This document shows positions 20,711-29,852 of a stretch of DNA of 64,000 nt, piece after piece. The notes beneath the pieces were generated by a model, which had not been told where the DNA came from, ran no database searches, and saw nothing but the letters and a program-made list of their open reading frames with translations. Within the stretch, counting starts at the first letter, position 1. Each line of letters opens with the position of its first letter. Source of the DNA: Gliomastix tumulicola (lineage: Eukaryota > Ascomycota > Sordariomycetes > Hypocreales > Bionectriaceae); contig BCHX01000003.1 of the NCBI GenBank assembly GCA_001599755.1, forward strand, positions 2,577,289 to 2,641,288, given 5' to 3'. The position numbers and the translations under genes are program-made.

Positions 20711-22447
20711 ATGGCAGCCCAACATGGCAGTCCGCTTGGCGACGTGATCGCGATTTCTTCCAGCGAAGACGAGGAGCCATCTCCGCCCAGGAAACGTCCC
20801 CTTGACGACTCGGAAGACTCAAGAGTCAACGGTGTTACCATGAGAGGACCCAAGCGTTCACGCAGAGAGGAAGGGCCCGTCCCTACAATCCAGTCGGGCG
20901 CATCGTCCGATGGCTCGGAAGAGGGCGAGATTGAAGGAGACCACACCGCCGGCTCACATTCATCCGAGCAGCCACCCCCGACCGACACAGTTGCAGATGA
21001 TGGCATAGCCGTGTACAAGTACAAGCAGGTCACCTACAAGCTTCCAGCGCTCCCAGGAAAGGAAGCGGAACCATGGCTAAGGCGCATCCGGGACTGGTCT
21101 GCGCTTTTCTGCTCGCTCAACGCTCCAGTGATCGGGTCCATTACTCCTCGGACCGTAAAGGCTGCGCTCCAGGAATGTTTGAACAAATACGATCTGCCGA
21201 CAAATTCGAAGAAGAAGGCTATACGGCAACTGCTCATAATGCGAAAGGGCGACGAAATGACAGCATTGCTCCGCAAACATGGAGGTACGACCGCTTCTAC
21301 AGGCCATGACCAGGGAGCTCCTGCTTCGAGTTCCGCTCCAGAGCGACCTGGGCCGTCGGGCGTTGTCGATCTAGTCTCGGAGAGCGAGGACGAGTACGAA
21401 CCTACGGAAGAGGTACCTCATCTCGGCCACGAGGATGTGCCCATCTCCAATGGAAAGGCCGACATTGCAAATGGGTCTGCCGAGAGCCAAGTCGAGCCGC
21501 GTCGGGGGTCTCAATCGCAGGGAGGAGGTGTTATGATTTCGATTGATGAGATGGCAAGGCTGCGGAAGTACTTTCCATCAGCGACTGATTGGACCAACTT
21601 GTGCGTCCAGTGCGGCATGGAGGGACACCGATCAGCCAATTGCACGTACACGACGTGTAAGTTCTGCAACAACACGGGGCATTGGCACTACGCCTGCCCC
21701 ACGCGAAAAAGATGCGACAAGTGTCTCCAATTCGGGCATAGCAAAAGTGACTGCAAGGAAAAGCTCGCCCTCACCAAGGAGGAGGGTCTGGCCTGTGGTT
21801 TCTGCGGTTCGGCAGAGCACCTCGAGAAAGCCTGCACAGAGGTCTGGCGGACATTCAGACCCAGCGCAGAGACTACAAATCAAGTCACCTTCATCCCGGC
21901 TTCTTGCGCACTCTGTGCAAGTGGCGATCACTTCTCTGCAGAGTGCGAACAGAACATGAGGCCTACTGGAGACCCGACATGGTCCTTGGAGAACTCCAAA
22001 CGCTACACAAATGCGGAATGTGGTATCCTGTCCATCGAGCAGGAGCGCGCCCTCGCGAGCGGTCCTGTGACACTTGGGCCGGAGCACAGGATTCTCGGAC
22101 GCGCGACACGCACCAACAACGTGCACTATTCTGAAAGCGACGACTCGGACGTCGAGTTTCTGGGTAACAAGCCAGTCACGCGACGGGGCAACGTTGGGAC
22201 TATTCGGATGGCTACCAATATACAGATGCCTGTCAACGGGCGCCCGCAAGGTGGTGGTGGTGGTGGTCGGCCGCCCCTCGGTGTTGATTCACTACCTGCG
22301 AGACCTCTACCGCCAAAGTCTGCAGGCCTTCCTCCTCCTCCCCCACCGAGACCGGCTGATCGCCCCAGAGGTGGACAGCGAGGAGGACGCGGTGGACGCG
22401 GTGGTCGGGGTGGGCGAGGTAGAGGTGGGAGGGGACGAGGCTTTTAA
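20711..22447 (+). CDS. Five-zinc-knuckle RNA-binding protein, Air1/Air2-like (TRAMP)
   Basis: Single exon, 578 residues, ATG at 20711 in a favourable CCACCATGG context. The acidic/Ser-rich N-terminus has SSSEDEE and a basic KR cluster. A helical segment (residues about 110-185) follows. Five CCHC zinc knuckles lie at about residues 297-415: CVQCGMEGHRSANC, CKFCNNTGHWHYAC, CDKCLQFGHSKSDC, CGFCGSAEHLEKAC and CALCASGDHFSAEC. The C-terminus is a Pro-rich segment and a Gly-Arg (RGG) tail. Five consecutive knuckles are the hallmark of Air1/Air2, the RNA-binding subunits of the TRAMP polyadenylation complex that feeds nuclear RNAs to the exosome. The large N-terminal region is longer than in yeast, so the assignment is Air-like, not proven orthology. 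Confidence 0.8.
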   Translation: MAAQHGSPLGDVIAISSSEDEEPSPPRKRPLDDSEDSRVNGVTMRGPKRSRREEGPVPTIQSGASSDGSEEGEIEGDHTAGSHSSEQPPPTDTVADDGIAVYKYKQVTYKLPALPGKEAEPWLRRIRDWSALFCSLNAPVIGSITPRTVKAALQECLNKYDLPTNSKKKAIRQLLIMRKGDEMTALLRKHGGTTASTGHDQGAPASSSAPERPGPSGVVDLVSESEDEYEPTEEVPHLGHEDVPISNGKADIANGSAESQVEPRRGSQSQGGGVMISIDEMARLRKYFPSATDWTNLCVQCGMEGHRSANCTYTTCKFCNNTGHWHYACPTRKRCDKCLQFGHSKSDCKEKLALTKEEGLACGFCGSAEHLEKACTEVWRTFRPSAETTNQVTFIPASCALCASGDHFSAECEQNMRPTGDPTWSLENSKRYTNAECGILSIEQERALASGPVTLGPEHRILGRATRTNNVHYSESDDSDVEFLGNKPVTRRGNVGTIRMATNIQMPVNGRPQGGGGGGRPPLGVDSLPARPLPPKSAGLPPPPPPRPADRPRGGQRGGRGGRGGRGGRGRGGRGRGF

Positions 22448-23073
22448 ACGATTGGCGACTCGGCGACGACACTAAAACCGCCCACCGGAGTCGTACTCGT
22501 GAGGGCAGTGTGCAGTCGGGGGGGTTTTGGAGGGGGTGCAACGACGTGTGACGACCATGAAAGGGAAGGTTGGAAAAAGAATCCCGCGGCAGTTGGTGCT
22601 GGTGCCCCTGGAGGAAAGGAAGGGGGTGGTATCCAATTCTATATACGGGCAAAGGGGGGCGAGCGAGACGATGTTATGATGGCGCGGCACGCCCACACAC
22701 CTTTTATGAGGTGCTGACATGTATACTAGTAGTTACATTCGACTATACCCATTCGATACCAGGAAACAGGGACAGGTGTCAGGGTTAGGGCTTCTCTATA
22801 GAAGAAACAGGTCCAAATCCTCGCAGACCAATCACTGGCACACACCGTGACGGGACCTGGCCTGGAGAAACGAAAATAGAGAGATGATGAGTCGCCAGTT
22901 CGACCCTGTCCTTGAAACCTGCGACAAAGGATCTACCATCAAGTTGGTATCCTCGTGTGTCACCGACAGTCACATCTGACCAGTGGATTGCGGAGGGGGA
23001 GGTGGTGATGGGAACCCCGTCACTTGACTCACCCGCGGCCGAGGTGTGTGGGATTGTTTCGAAACCGACCGAG

Positions 23074-23105
23074 AAGGGCGAAGGGCGAAGGGCGAAGGGC
23101 GAAGG
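23074..23105. repeat. (AAGGGCG)4 heptamer repeat
   Basis: Four perfect 7-bp units plus a partial fifth, intergenic. Confidence 0.85.
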
Positions 23106-24044
23106 ATGGGAGGGTGACCCGCGGCGTACATATACCTTCCAGCTATGGATCCGGAGTGCAGTCAAGTCTTGCAGAAGCGCAGGTCTCGAACTGAGGTCGG
23201 GATGGGCCTGCGCCGGGAGGGAGGGAGGGGAGGGGCTGGTATGCAGTCGCTAGAGGAATAAGGTAAGGTAAGTTGTAGGTAACCTTAGCACCTACAGGCG
23301 CTGGTGGGGGTGGAGCCGCTAGCGCAGCTGCAGGTCCCGTCCAGCCACTAACACGCCCTGAACGGTTCCCCACGCGCTAGAAAACGACTGGACGCGACCA
23401 CGACCACGACATCTTGCGCGAGCAGTGCAGCGCATCGCATTTTGCAGCTCCCCTTTGACTCACCCGACAACCAGCGCAGCAGCTTCGAGCATGCCACGTT
23501 TTTAGTAGCAATCGCTGCAGCATGTTCCCGGCGTGTAGCAGTCATTCCATGCAAGGCTGCAGGGGGGATCCGCAGAAAATTTTTTCCAATTTGTTTCTGG
23601 AGGGTGTCCGTGCCATGAAACGGGCTGACAGAAACAATCGTGTGGGGAGAATTGTTTCTGGCAGGGTTGGGAATCGAGGATGAGGCGCAAAACACGCTCC
23701 GGTGCTGTGATGCGCGCTTAGGGCAGACTCAGCCGCGACTGGATCGCGGTCAGCAACCCGCGACACCGTGTCTAGCCTTTTCTCTTGCGACGACATGATT
23801 GGCCAGAAATGCCCACGGCAGGTGTGGCTGGGGGAGGAGTGGCTGCCCCGCTCCTGCCGTGCCGACGCTCGCCCTCCAACGAAACGATTCCGAGAATTGG
23901 AGTGTTTCTTGAACTTGCCAGTCCGCACCCCGCCCTCGTGCATATTCGTGCATCCTCGTCCAGCGACTCCAGCCCTCCGACTGCCATCCGACTGGCTGCT
24001 GGCGGTCCGTCCTTGAGACGCATCATGCATGCATGGCTCGGCTG

Positions 24045-24096
24045 CTGGGAGCACCCACTGGTAGCACCCACTGGCAGCACCCACTGGCAGCACCCA
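24045..24096. repeat. 13-bp tandem repeat, four copies
   Basis: Four adjacent units of CTGGNAGCACCCA that vary only at the fifth base (G, T, C, C). Intergenic. Confidence 0.85.
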
Positions 24097-24759
24097 CCGC
24101 TCTGGCTGCGCGTTGACGTTGACAACGCGGCACAACACGCGAGGGTTGAGTCTTGACTGACTCCGTGGCACCCGTCCCTGTCCTGTCCTGTGCCCAGCCC
24201 ACCTTTGCTGCATCCTGGTCGCAGCCGTGACTCATCAGCCACTCGTTTCCAATGGCTCCCACCCTCGCGATGCATTTCTCGACGGCATGCGCGAGGGAGG
24301 GGGTTCTTCTTCCTGTCGACTGGCGGCGAAAACGGGGGACAGGAGACGCGGGTCATGGATCACCATGCACCATGTACGGGTGACTGAGGAATATATCTAT
24401 CCTGAGAAGGCCGGCCTCAGCTGCGACTTGTTTCTCTTCTTGCTCCTCAATCTGCAAGTGTGCCTGTTTCTTGTTTCTTGTTTCAACTGTCCCCTCTGCC
24501 TTGCGACTGTGACCTGGCAAGGCAAGGCTTGTGGTCTATTTTTATGTGTCCCCGTGTGTGCCCTACTCTTGATTCATTATTATCTATCATTCGTGGCCCA
24601 ATAGCAACCGTCCAACCAAGCACCATCCACAGCCTCGTCTCGCCGCTTATCAACCCAATATCCAGAAACCCAACCTCTACCTGAGCCCTCCGCCGTGCGT
24701 CCTGGTGACCTGGCTGGCTGCACACTCTCAGCTCTCCTCCCTCCCCAAGATATGCGGCC

Positions 24760-26931
24760 ATGGCGTCCTCCACAGAACAGAAATTCACAGCTCTCCTGAA
24801 GAGCGAGCGCTTCAAGAGCCACCTCTTCCCATATCTCTCGACCTCAGACATCTGCGCCATCCGCGCCACCTCGTCGGCCAACTGCAAGCTCCTCACCAAG
24901 CCGCTCTTCACCCGCATCCACGTCACCTTCAACGCCAACACCTTCACCAAGCAGTCGCGCGTCAACGCCCTCGCCCGCATCGGCCACCACATCGAGCACC
25001 TCACCTTCTACCTCCCGCACACTGAGGCGACCTTCCTCCCGCCTCTGATCCACCCCCTGACCGGCAAGGAGATCTCCTTCCTCTACACGCCGCACACGAG
25101 CATGGGCTCCGTCCTCACCAGGCGCAAGTATGCCAACACGGAGCTGGGCGACATCTTGACCCAGCAGTACCCGCCTCTCTTCCATGCTGCCACCAACGTG
25201 CCCAGCTTCATCAACGCCCTCAAGGCGCTGACCAACCTGCGCCACCTGACCGTGCGATGCCCCGGTCAGGACCCCAAGGAGAGGTACAGGCGCAGCACCG
25301 TCGACTATGCCCTCATCAGCCTGCGCATCTCCCTGGAGCGCGCCCCCCTTGACAGACTGTCCAAGCTGTCCCTGTCGCAGGTCCACCCCGGTGCCTTCAA
25401 CTACCTGCGTCACGTCCCTGGCTTCGGCAGCGTGCCTTCCGCTGCCAAGCGCTGGGGCCAGATCAAGAAGCTCAACATCTCTGTCGAGGGCTGGAACTTC
25501 TATGGCTCCACGCCCGGTCTGGATCACCTCAAGATCATTGACGACTACATCCGCTTCTTCTCACCCACACTCGAGAAGGTGAGCTTCACCTGGCTGGGCC
25601 ATCGGGGTCCTTGCCCCGTCGCTCTGGGTGCCGACCCTCTCTTCGCGCCGCCTCGCGCCGCAAAGAAGCTCTTCCACGAGGTGACCTCTCCCATGTCGCC
25701 TCTGCCTAACACGCCTGCGCGTCCTCCCATGCACTTCCCCAAGCTGCGCTTCATGCAGATCCGCAACGCCACCATGAACGCGCCGCAGCTCAAGGAGCTC
25801 ATCACCTCCCACCGCAGCACCGTCAAGGAGTTCGACTTTGAGAACGTCGTCCTCACCCAGAACGGGACCTGGGAGGATGCCCTGCGGCCCCTGGACCGGG
25901 ACGACGACTGGTCCAGGAGCAGCCTCACCACCGGCTCCGAGCTGAGCTTCGTCACCAATGACAGCTCGGAGGACCTGCCCAGCCCCAGCGCGGCCGTCGA
26001 GGCGGCGAGCCGTGAGCTGCTGGACGTCGACCTTGGCGGCTACCCTCTCAGTGATGAGGAGCCGTCCGTCCTCGAGGGCATGTCGGAGGAGGTGGCGGCG
26101 GCACGAGAGGCTAGCTTTGGCATCACAACGAACCTCAAGAGGAGGCGTGTGCGCCGCCGCCGGAGAAGGGAGGACCTGACTGCTCCTCAGGAGGAGCCGC
26201 GCCCGGAGGAGATCATCGTCGGCCAGCTTTCCCCGTCGGCGTCTCTTCGCAGGCCAAACCGCCCTTACACACCCGCCCCTGAGAGTACCAGCCAGATTTC
26301 CCCGTCGTCCTCTCTCCGCAGGCCTACCCGCCCTTACACACCTGCCCCTGAGAGTGCCAGCCAGATCTCCCCGTCGTCCTCTCTACGCAGGCCTAACCGC
26401 ACTTATACCCCGGCTCCTGAGAGCACTAGCCAGATTTCCCCCTCGTCGTCGCTCCGCAAACTCACCCGTACCTTCACACCCGGCCCTGAGTTTGCCAGAC
26501 TCAAGTCACCACCCCCCATGCCCATCACTGCACCTATCCTCGAATTCGACCCCCAGCCCGTCCTCCTCCAACCCACAGTCTACGACCCCTGCGCCCGCCA
26601 GAAGACGCCGGCGGACGAGGGCATCACATCCGTGCAGCGCAACCTCGAGCAGGAGGAGACGCACCGCCGCCTCGCCGAGGACGCCGCGGCTCGCACGAGC
26701 GCCCTGCGCAAGGCCAAGGAGGTCGTGCTGATGAAGCTCAGCCGCGAGTTCTGCGGCGGGAGGAGAGCCGCGGCGGCGAACCGCACAGCAGAAGCCGTCG
26801 CCGCGTGCCGTCTGATGGCCGGCAGAGACATGGCTGCTGGCGGCTGCGGTGCTGAGGTGCTCGAGGACCACCACACGAGAGGGTTCGACAGCCGGAGTAT
26901 TCTCGTGCCGCTGATGTTTGCACGAGCATGA
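24760..26931 (+). CDS. F-box-like protein with C-terminal 23-residue repeats
   Basis: Single exon, 723 residues, ATG at 24760. The N-terminus (FKSHLFPYLSTSDICAIRAT then LLTKPLFTRIHV) has the pattern of an F-box: L/P-rich start, a D-I-x-x-I-R core and a following helix. Residues about 80-380 contain leucine-rich stretches (LTNLRHLTVRCPG, IKKLNISVEGWNFYG, LEKVSFTWLG) as in fungal F-box proteins that present substrates to SCF ubiquitin ligases; substrate unknown. The C-terminal half is disordered and acidic, with a basic RRRRVRRRRRRE-type patch, then four near-identical 23-residue repeats (about 488-580). The F-box is not a textbook match, so the role is tentative; that the gene is real is clear. 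Confidence 0.72.
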   Translation: MASSTEQKFTALLKSERFKSHLFPYLSTSDICAIRATSSANCKLLTKPLFTRIHVTFNANTFTKQSRVNALARIGHHIEHLTFYLPHTEATFLPPLIHPLTGKEISFLYTPHTSMGSVLTRRKYANTELGDILTQQYPPLFHAATNVPSFINALKALTNLRHLTVRCPGQDPKERYRRSTVDYALISLRISLERAPLDRLSKLSLSQVHPGAFNYLRHVPGFGSVPSAAKRWGQIKKLNISVEGWNFYGSTPGLDHLKIIDDYIRFFSPTLEKVSFTWLGHRGPCPVALGADPLFAPPRAAKKLFHEVTSPMSPLPNTPARPPMHFPKLRFMQIRNATMNAPQLKELITSHRSTVKEFDFENVVLTQNGTWEDALRPLDRDDDWSRSSLTTGSELSFVTNDSSEDLPSPSAAVEAASRELLDVDLGGYPLSDEEPSVLEGMSEEVAAAREASFGITTNLKRRRVRRRRRREDLTAPQEEPRPEEIIVGQLSPSASLRRPNRPYTPAPESTSQISPSSSLRRPTRPYTPAPESASQISPSSSLRRPNRTYTPAPESTSQISPSSSLRKLTRTFTPGPEFARLKSPPPMPITAPILEFDPQPVLLQPTVYDPCARQKTPADEGITSVQRNLEQEETHRRLAEDAAARTSALRKAKEVVLMKLSREFCGGRRAAAANRTAEAVAACRLMAGRDMAAGGCGAEVLEDHHTRGFDSRSILVPLMFARA
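26224..26499 (+). repeat. 4 x 69-bp coding repeat
   Basis: Four head-to-tail units encode Q-I-S-P-S-S-S-L-R-R-P-x-R-x-Y-T-P-A-P-E-S-x-S, with the last more diverged. Each unit has one S-P and one T-P dipeptide. Boundaries are approximate by a few bases. Confidence 0.8.
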
Positions 26932-27349
26932 AAGGAAATGAAAATGAAAATGAAAACGAAAACGAAAATGAAAACGGAAACGGAAACGAAAAAGGAGGAC
27001 AGTCCCTTGGTTCAACCACCCCTTGCATCACCTTTCTTTTTACCACTTGTAATGAGACGACGACAGCTCTCGCCCTTCGTTATGACCTCTTTTTTTCTTC
27101 ACGATGTCATGTTTCCTTATTATTATTATGATCTCTTTCTCATGATGGTTGGCTTCTTGTCAACATTCATTCATTTTTTAACCGCATAACGAAGGGTGAT
27201 TCAAGGGTGGAACTTGAGGACTTTGGTTGTGTGTATATATACTACATACTTAGCATAGCAGCGAGATTTTCCAAATCATTAACGAATGAATGATATGAAT
27301 TTTTAACGAACCGGCGATCGGGCTTCCCCTCTGTGTGACTGAGATCCTC
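26932..27349. other. 3' flanks of convergent genes
   Basis: About 420 bp between the F-box-like gene (+) and the DsbA-like gene (-). Apart from the hexamer repeat it is AT-leaning, with no coding signal. Confidence 0.5.
26934..26998. repeat. GAAAAY hexamer repeat just after a stop codon
   Basis: About ten variant hexamers (GAAAAT, GAAAAC, GAAACG) start three bases after the F-box-like gene's stop, so they lie at the start of its 3' UTR. Confidence 0.8.
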
Positions 27350-28159
27350 TCATGTGCTCTCCTTGATGATGGTCTCGAGCGTCAGCACGTAGTCGCCGAT
27401 GTCCTTGGCCCCCGTCAGCGTGATATCCCTCTTCCTCCCCTCAAACTTGACCGACGGCACGGCATCGACGTCCATGGCGACGCTCCGCAGCTTCTCCCTC
27501 GCCGCGCGCTCGCCTTTACTCTTATCCCTCACCACATCCTCCGCCTCCGCCTTCTCAACCCCGGCCTCCACGCAGCTCTCGACCATGGTATCCTCCCCCG
27601 TCGGATGCCGCCCTTGGGTGAAATATCGCTTCTGCAGACCCGCGACGATCGCCCCGGCCACGTCCGTCCCGTCCTTCTCCTGGAAGTACTGCACCACGCG
27701 GTGCGCCTCAAAGGTATTCCCCATGGGCCCGTCCCAGCGCAGCGCCACGCCGAACGGCCGGAACAGCGTCGCGAGGTAGGCCTGCGCGTAGGCCTGCGCG
27801 TCCTGGTTGCCGAGGTGCTTATTGGCCAGGTACCACTCGTGCTTGTCGACCGTGTCCGCGAGCAGCGGGTCGAGCTGGAAGGGCTCGAAGCGCAGGGTGA
27901 AGCCGACGGCGGGCGGGTTGGCGGCGGCGGCGCGGACCTGGGCGAGGGCTTGGTCTAGTCTGGGAAGGGGTGGTGTGTGTCATTATTTGTGTTGTTTGTC
28001 GCGTTGCTGGGCGAGGGCTGCTGACCTTAGTTTTCCTAGATATGTCCTGTAGATTGATGAGCATACTGTGTAGAATGGAAGAAGGGGGGCTGTCGGATGA
28101 CTGGGAGCTTACCATGGGCAGGTTGTGTCCAGCGTAAAGGTTACTTGAGACTCGTACAT
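27350..28159 (-). CDS. DsbA/FrnE-family thioredoxin-fold oxidoreductase
   Basis: Three exons, complement(join(27350..27959, 28026..28046, 28113..28159)), 225 residues. Both introns are 66 nt. The middle exon is only 21 nt and encodes the TYLGKL segment right after the CPW motif; the joined sequence DTTCPWTYLGKLRLD matches FrnE-like DsbA proteins. Other family marks are FEPFQLDP, the N-T-F-E-A-H-R helix start, QKRYFTQG and the late cis-Pro loop V-D-A-V-P-S-V. The active site has a single Cys (C-P-W-T instead of C-x-x-C), so classical dithiol oxidase chemistry is unlikely; a GST-kappa/isomerase-like glutathione or thiol role is possible. No signal peptide, so probably cytosolic. Confidence 0.85.
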
Positions 28160-28646
28160 TATGCGTGCTTGTACGGCCAGCGCAGGCCGCGATGCTGTCA
28201 GCTACAAAATTAGGTGACGGCGCAAGTTGTATGAAACCGCCTCAGAATAGCCGGATGGGCACAGATAGCTGAGCTATGACAATGGCAGAGGCGCTGCGCT
28301 TAGTGTCTGAATCTTCACTTAACGTTACGATGACGGCAATGCGGGGGAGGAAGGATGAGAAGGAAGGGACACTGAAGCGGCGGGGTTGAAGCTGGAATGG
28401 GAAACAGTATGGGAATGGCAAAAAGGAATGGAATGCTCGGGAGGCCTGCCACACGGCATTTGGGTTTTCATTGTGTGTGTGCCTCTTTTTGTGTGAATAC
28501 GAGGGCGACAACTGCCAAAGCGGGTATCTCGGAATTGCTCGAGTGCTACTGGTCCCTCTGGCGCCAGCGACATGAGACGACAGCCGCGGACCTTAACCTT
28601 GCTAGGTACTTAAACTGTTCCGCAGGGATAAACACGGAGAAGCCGC
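28160..28646. other. Intergenic region between two minus-strand genes
   Basis: 487 bp holding the DsbA-like promoter and the NOP13 3' flank. No coding support. Confidence 0.5.
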
Positions 28647-29852
28647 CTAGTCATCGAAGGTGGTCTTGGTGCCTGTCGGCTTCACCACCGCACCGGTGAG
28701 ACGCGCGACCTGGATGTCGTCGGCTCCCCGCAGACCCTCGGATCCGGGCAGTGATCCCCTGCTCTTGTCCCGTGCTCCGCCCTCGTTGCCTTGCCTGTCT
28801 CTCTTCCCCTTGGGCCCGTCTGTCTGCGCGCCCTTGCCGAAGCGCTTCTTGTACCGTACGTGGTCATCCTCTGCCAGCTCCAGCTTCAGCTCCCGACCCA
28901 GCATCCGGTTGACCCACCACTTCCGTGTCTTGAACTGCTTCTGCCGCGACTCGTCGCCGTCGTTGTCGTCGCCATCCTGCTCTGCCCTGAAGTCCTCCTC
29001 AGTCTCTACCTCCTCCTTGATCTTGACGAATCCCTTGACGGCCCACGCCGCCGCCTCGGGCTCCTTGAATCGTATCCAAGCGAAGCCCTTGCACTTGCCC
29101 GTGTCCTCGAACGTGGCGACCTTGATGAACTCGATCTCGCCGCATTTGTCAAAGTTGCGTCGCAGGTCGTCCTCCGTAGTCTTGAAGCTTAGATTTCCCA
29201 CGAAGACCTTTCTGCTCGTGTTGGCATCCTTCTTGAATGCGTCGTTCTGCTGCAGTAGCTTTCCGTCGGCTCCCACCCTGGCCCCGGCTGTCTCGTCTGC
29301 GGGCTCCGGCTCCTTCTTCGGACGGCCCTCGAAGGACGTGGCGTCCTTGATGAGGACCTTGCGTCCACCGAGGCCGTGCTCAGAGAGCGCAATGGCCGCA
29401 ACCTTGCCGCCAATGTCCGCGAAGTCCACGTACGCGAACCCCTTGTTCGCCTTCTCGCTGCCCTTCTCCTTCACCGTCGGCAGCTTGATCCGCGTGACGG
29501 CCTCGGCCGTGATGACGCCGCCCGAATTCTCCACCAGCCACGTCCGCAGCTGCGTCGCCGTCGCCGTGAAGGGCAGGTTGCCGATCCAGACGCTGTGCTC
29601 CGAGCGCTCCTTCTTCTTGCCGTCCGCGTCCACGTCCGCGTCGTCCCGCGTGAGGTCGTCGTCGCCTTCTCGGTCGGTGTCTTTCTTGGAGGGGAGGGCT
29701 TTCCCCTTTTTGAGGGCACGCTTGGCGCGCTTGGAGGGGGGTTCGGGGGCCTCGAGGTCGACTTCGAGTTCGTCGATGGTGGACTTGCGTTTGGTGGATG
29801 TCGGTTTGGGGGATCCCACCTCCTCGGGGGAGGATTCTCTCTCTTCCGACAT
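28647..29852 (-). CDS. NOP13: Nucleolar RNA-binding protein Nop13-like, two RRMs
   Basis: Single exon, 401 residues, ATG at 29852 (MSEERESSPEE). A longer frame upstream adds a hydrophobic stretch unsuited to a nuclear protein, so the later start is chosen. The N-terminus is acidic and basic with KRAKRALKKGK, a likely nuclear signal. RRM1 (residues about 87-170) has RNP2 VWIGNLPF and RNP1 KGFAYVDF. RRM2 (about 215-300) has RNP2 VFVGNLSF and RNP1 KGFAWIRF. WWVNRMLGRELKLELAEDDH follows, then a basic Gly-rich tail. This order fits Nop13, a nucleolar protein associated with pre-ribosomal particles. Closely related two-RRM nucleolar proteins cannot be excluded. Confidence 0.8.
   Translation of the reverse strand: MSEERESSPEEVGSPKPTSTKRKSTIDELEVDLEAPEPPSKRAKRALKKGKALPSKKDTDREGDDDLTRDDADVDADGKKKERSEHSVWIGNLPFTATATQLRTWLVENSGGVITAEAVTRIKLPTVKEKGSEKANKGFAYVDFADIGGKVAAIALSEHGLGGRKVLIKDATSFEGRPKKEPEPADETAGARVGADGKLLQQNDAFKKDANTSRKVFVGNLSFKTTEDDLRRNFDKCGEIEFIKVATFEDTGKCKGFAWIRFKEPEAAAWAVKGFVKIKEEVETEEDFRAEQDGDDNDGDESRQKQFKTRKWWVNRMLGRELKLELAEDDHVRYKKRFGKGAQTDGPKGKRDRQGNEGGARDKSRGSLPGSEGLRGADDIQVARLTGAVVKPTGTKTTFDD

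Larger units (their letters stand above)
22448..24759. other. Intergenic region with small tandem repeats
   Basis: About 2.3 kb without a supported gene. It contains a heptamer repeat at 23074-23105 and a 13-bp tandem repeat at 24045-24096. The last 300 bp are CT-rich and are likely the promoter and leader of the F-box-like gene. Confidence 0.55.

Noticed and set aside
24844..25527. 227-codon antisense frame in the F-box-like gene
   Set aside because: Gly/Val/Glu-rich shadow without domain signs.
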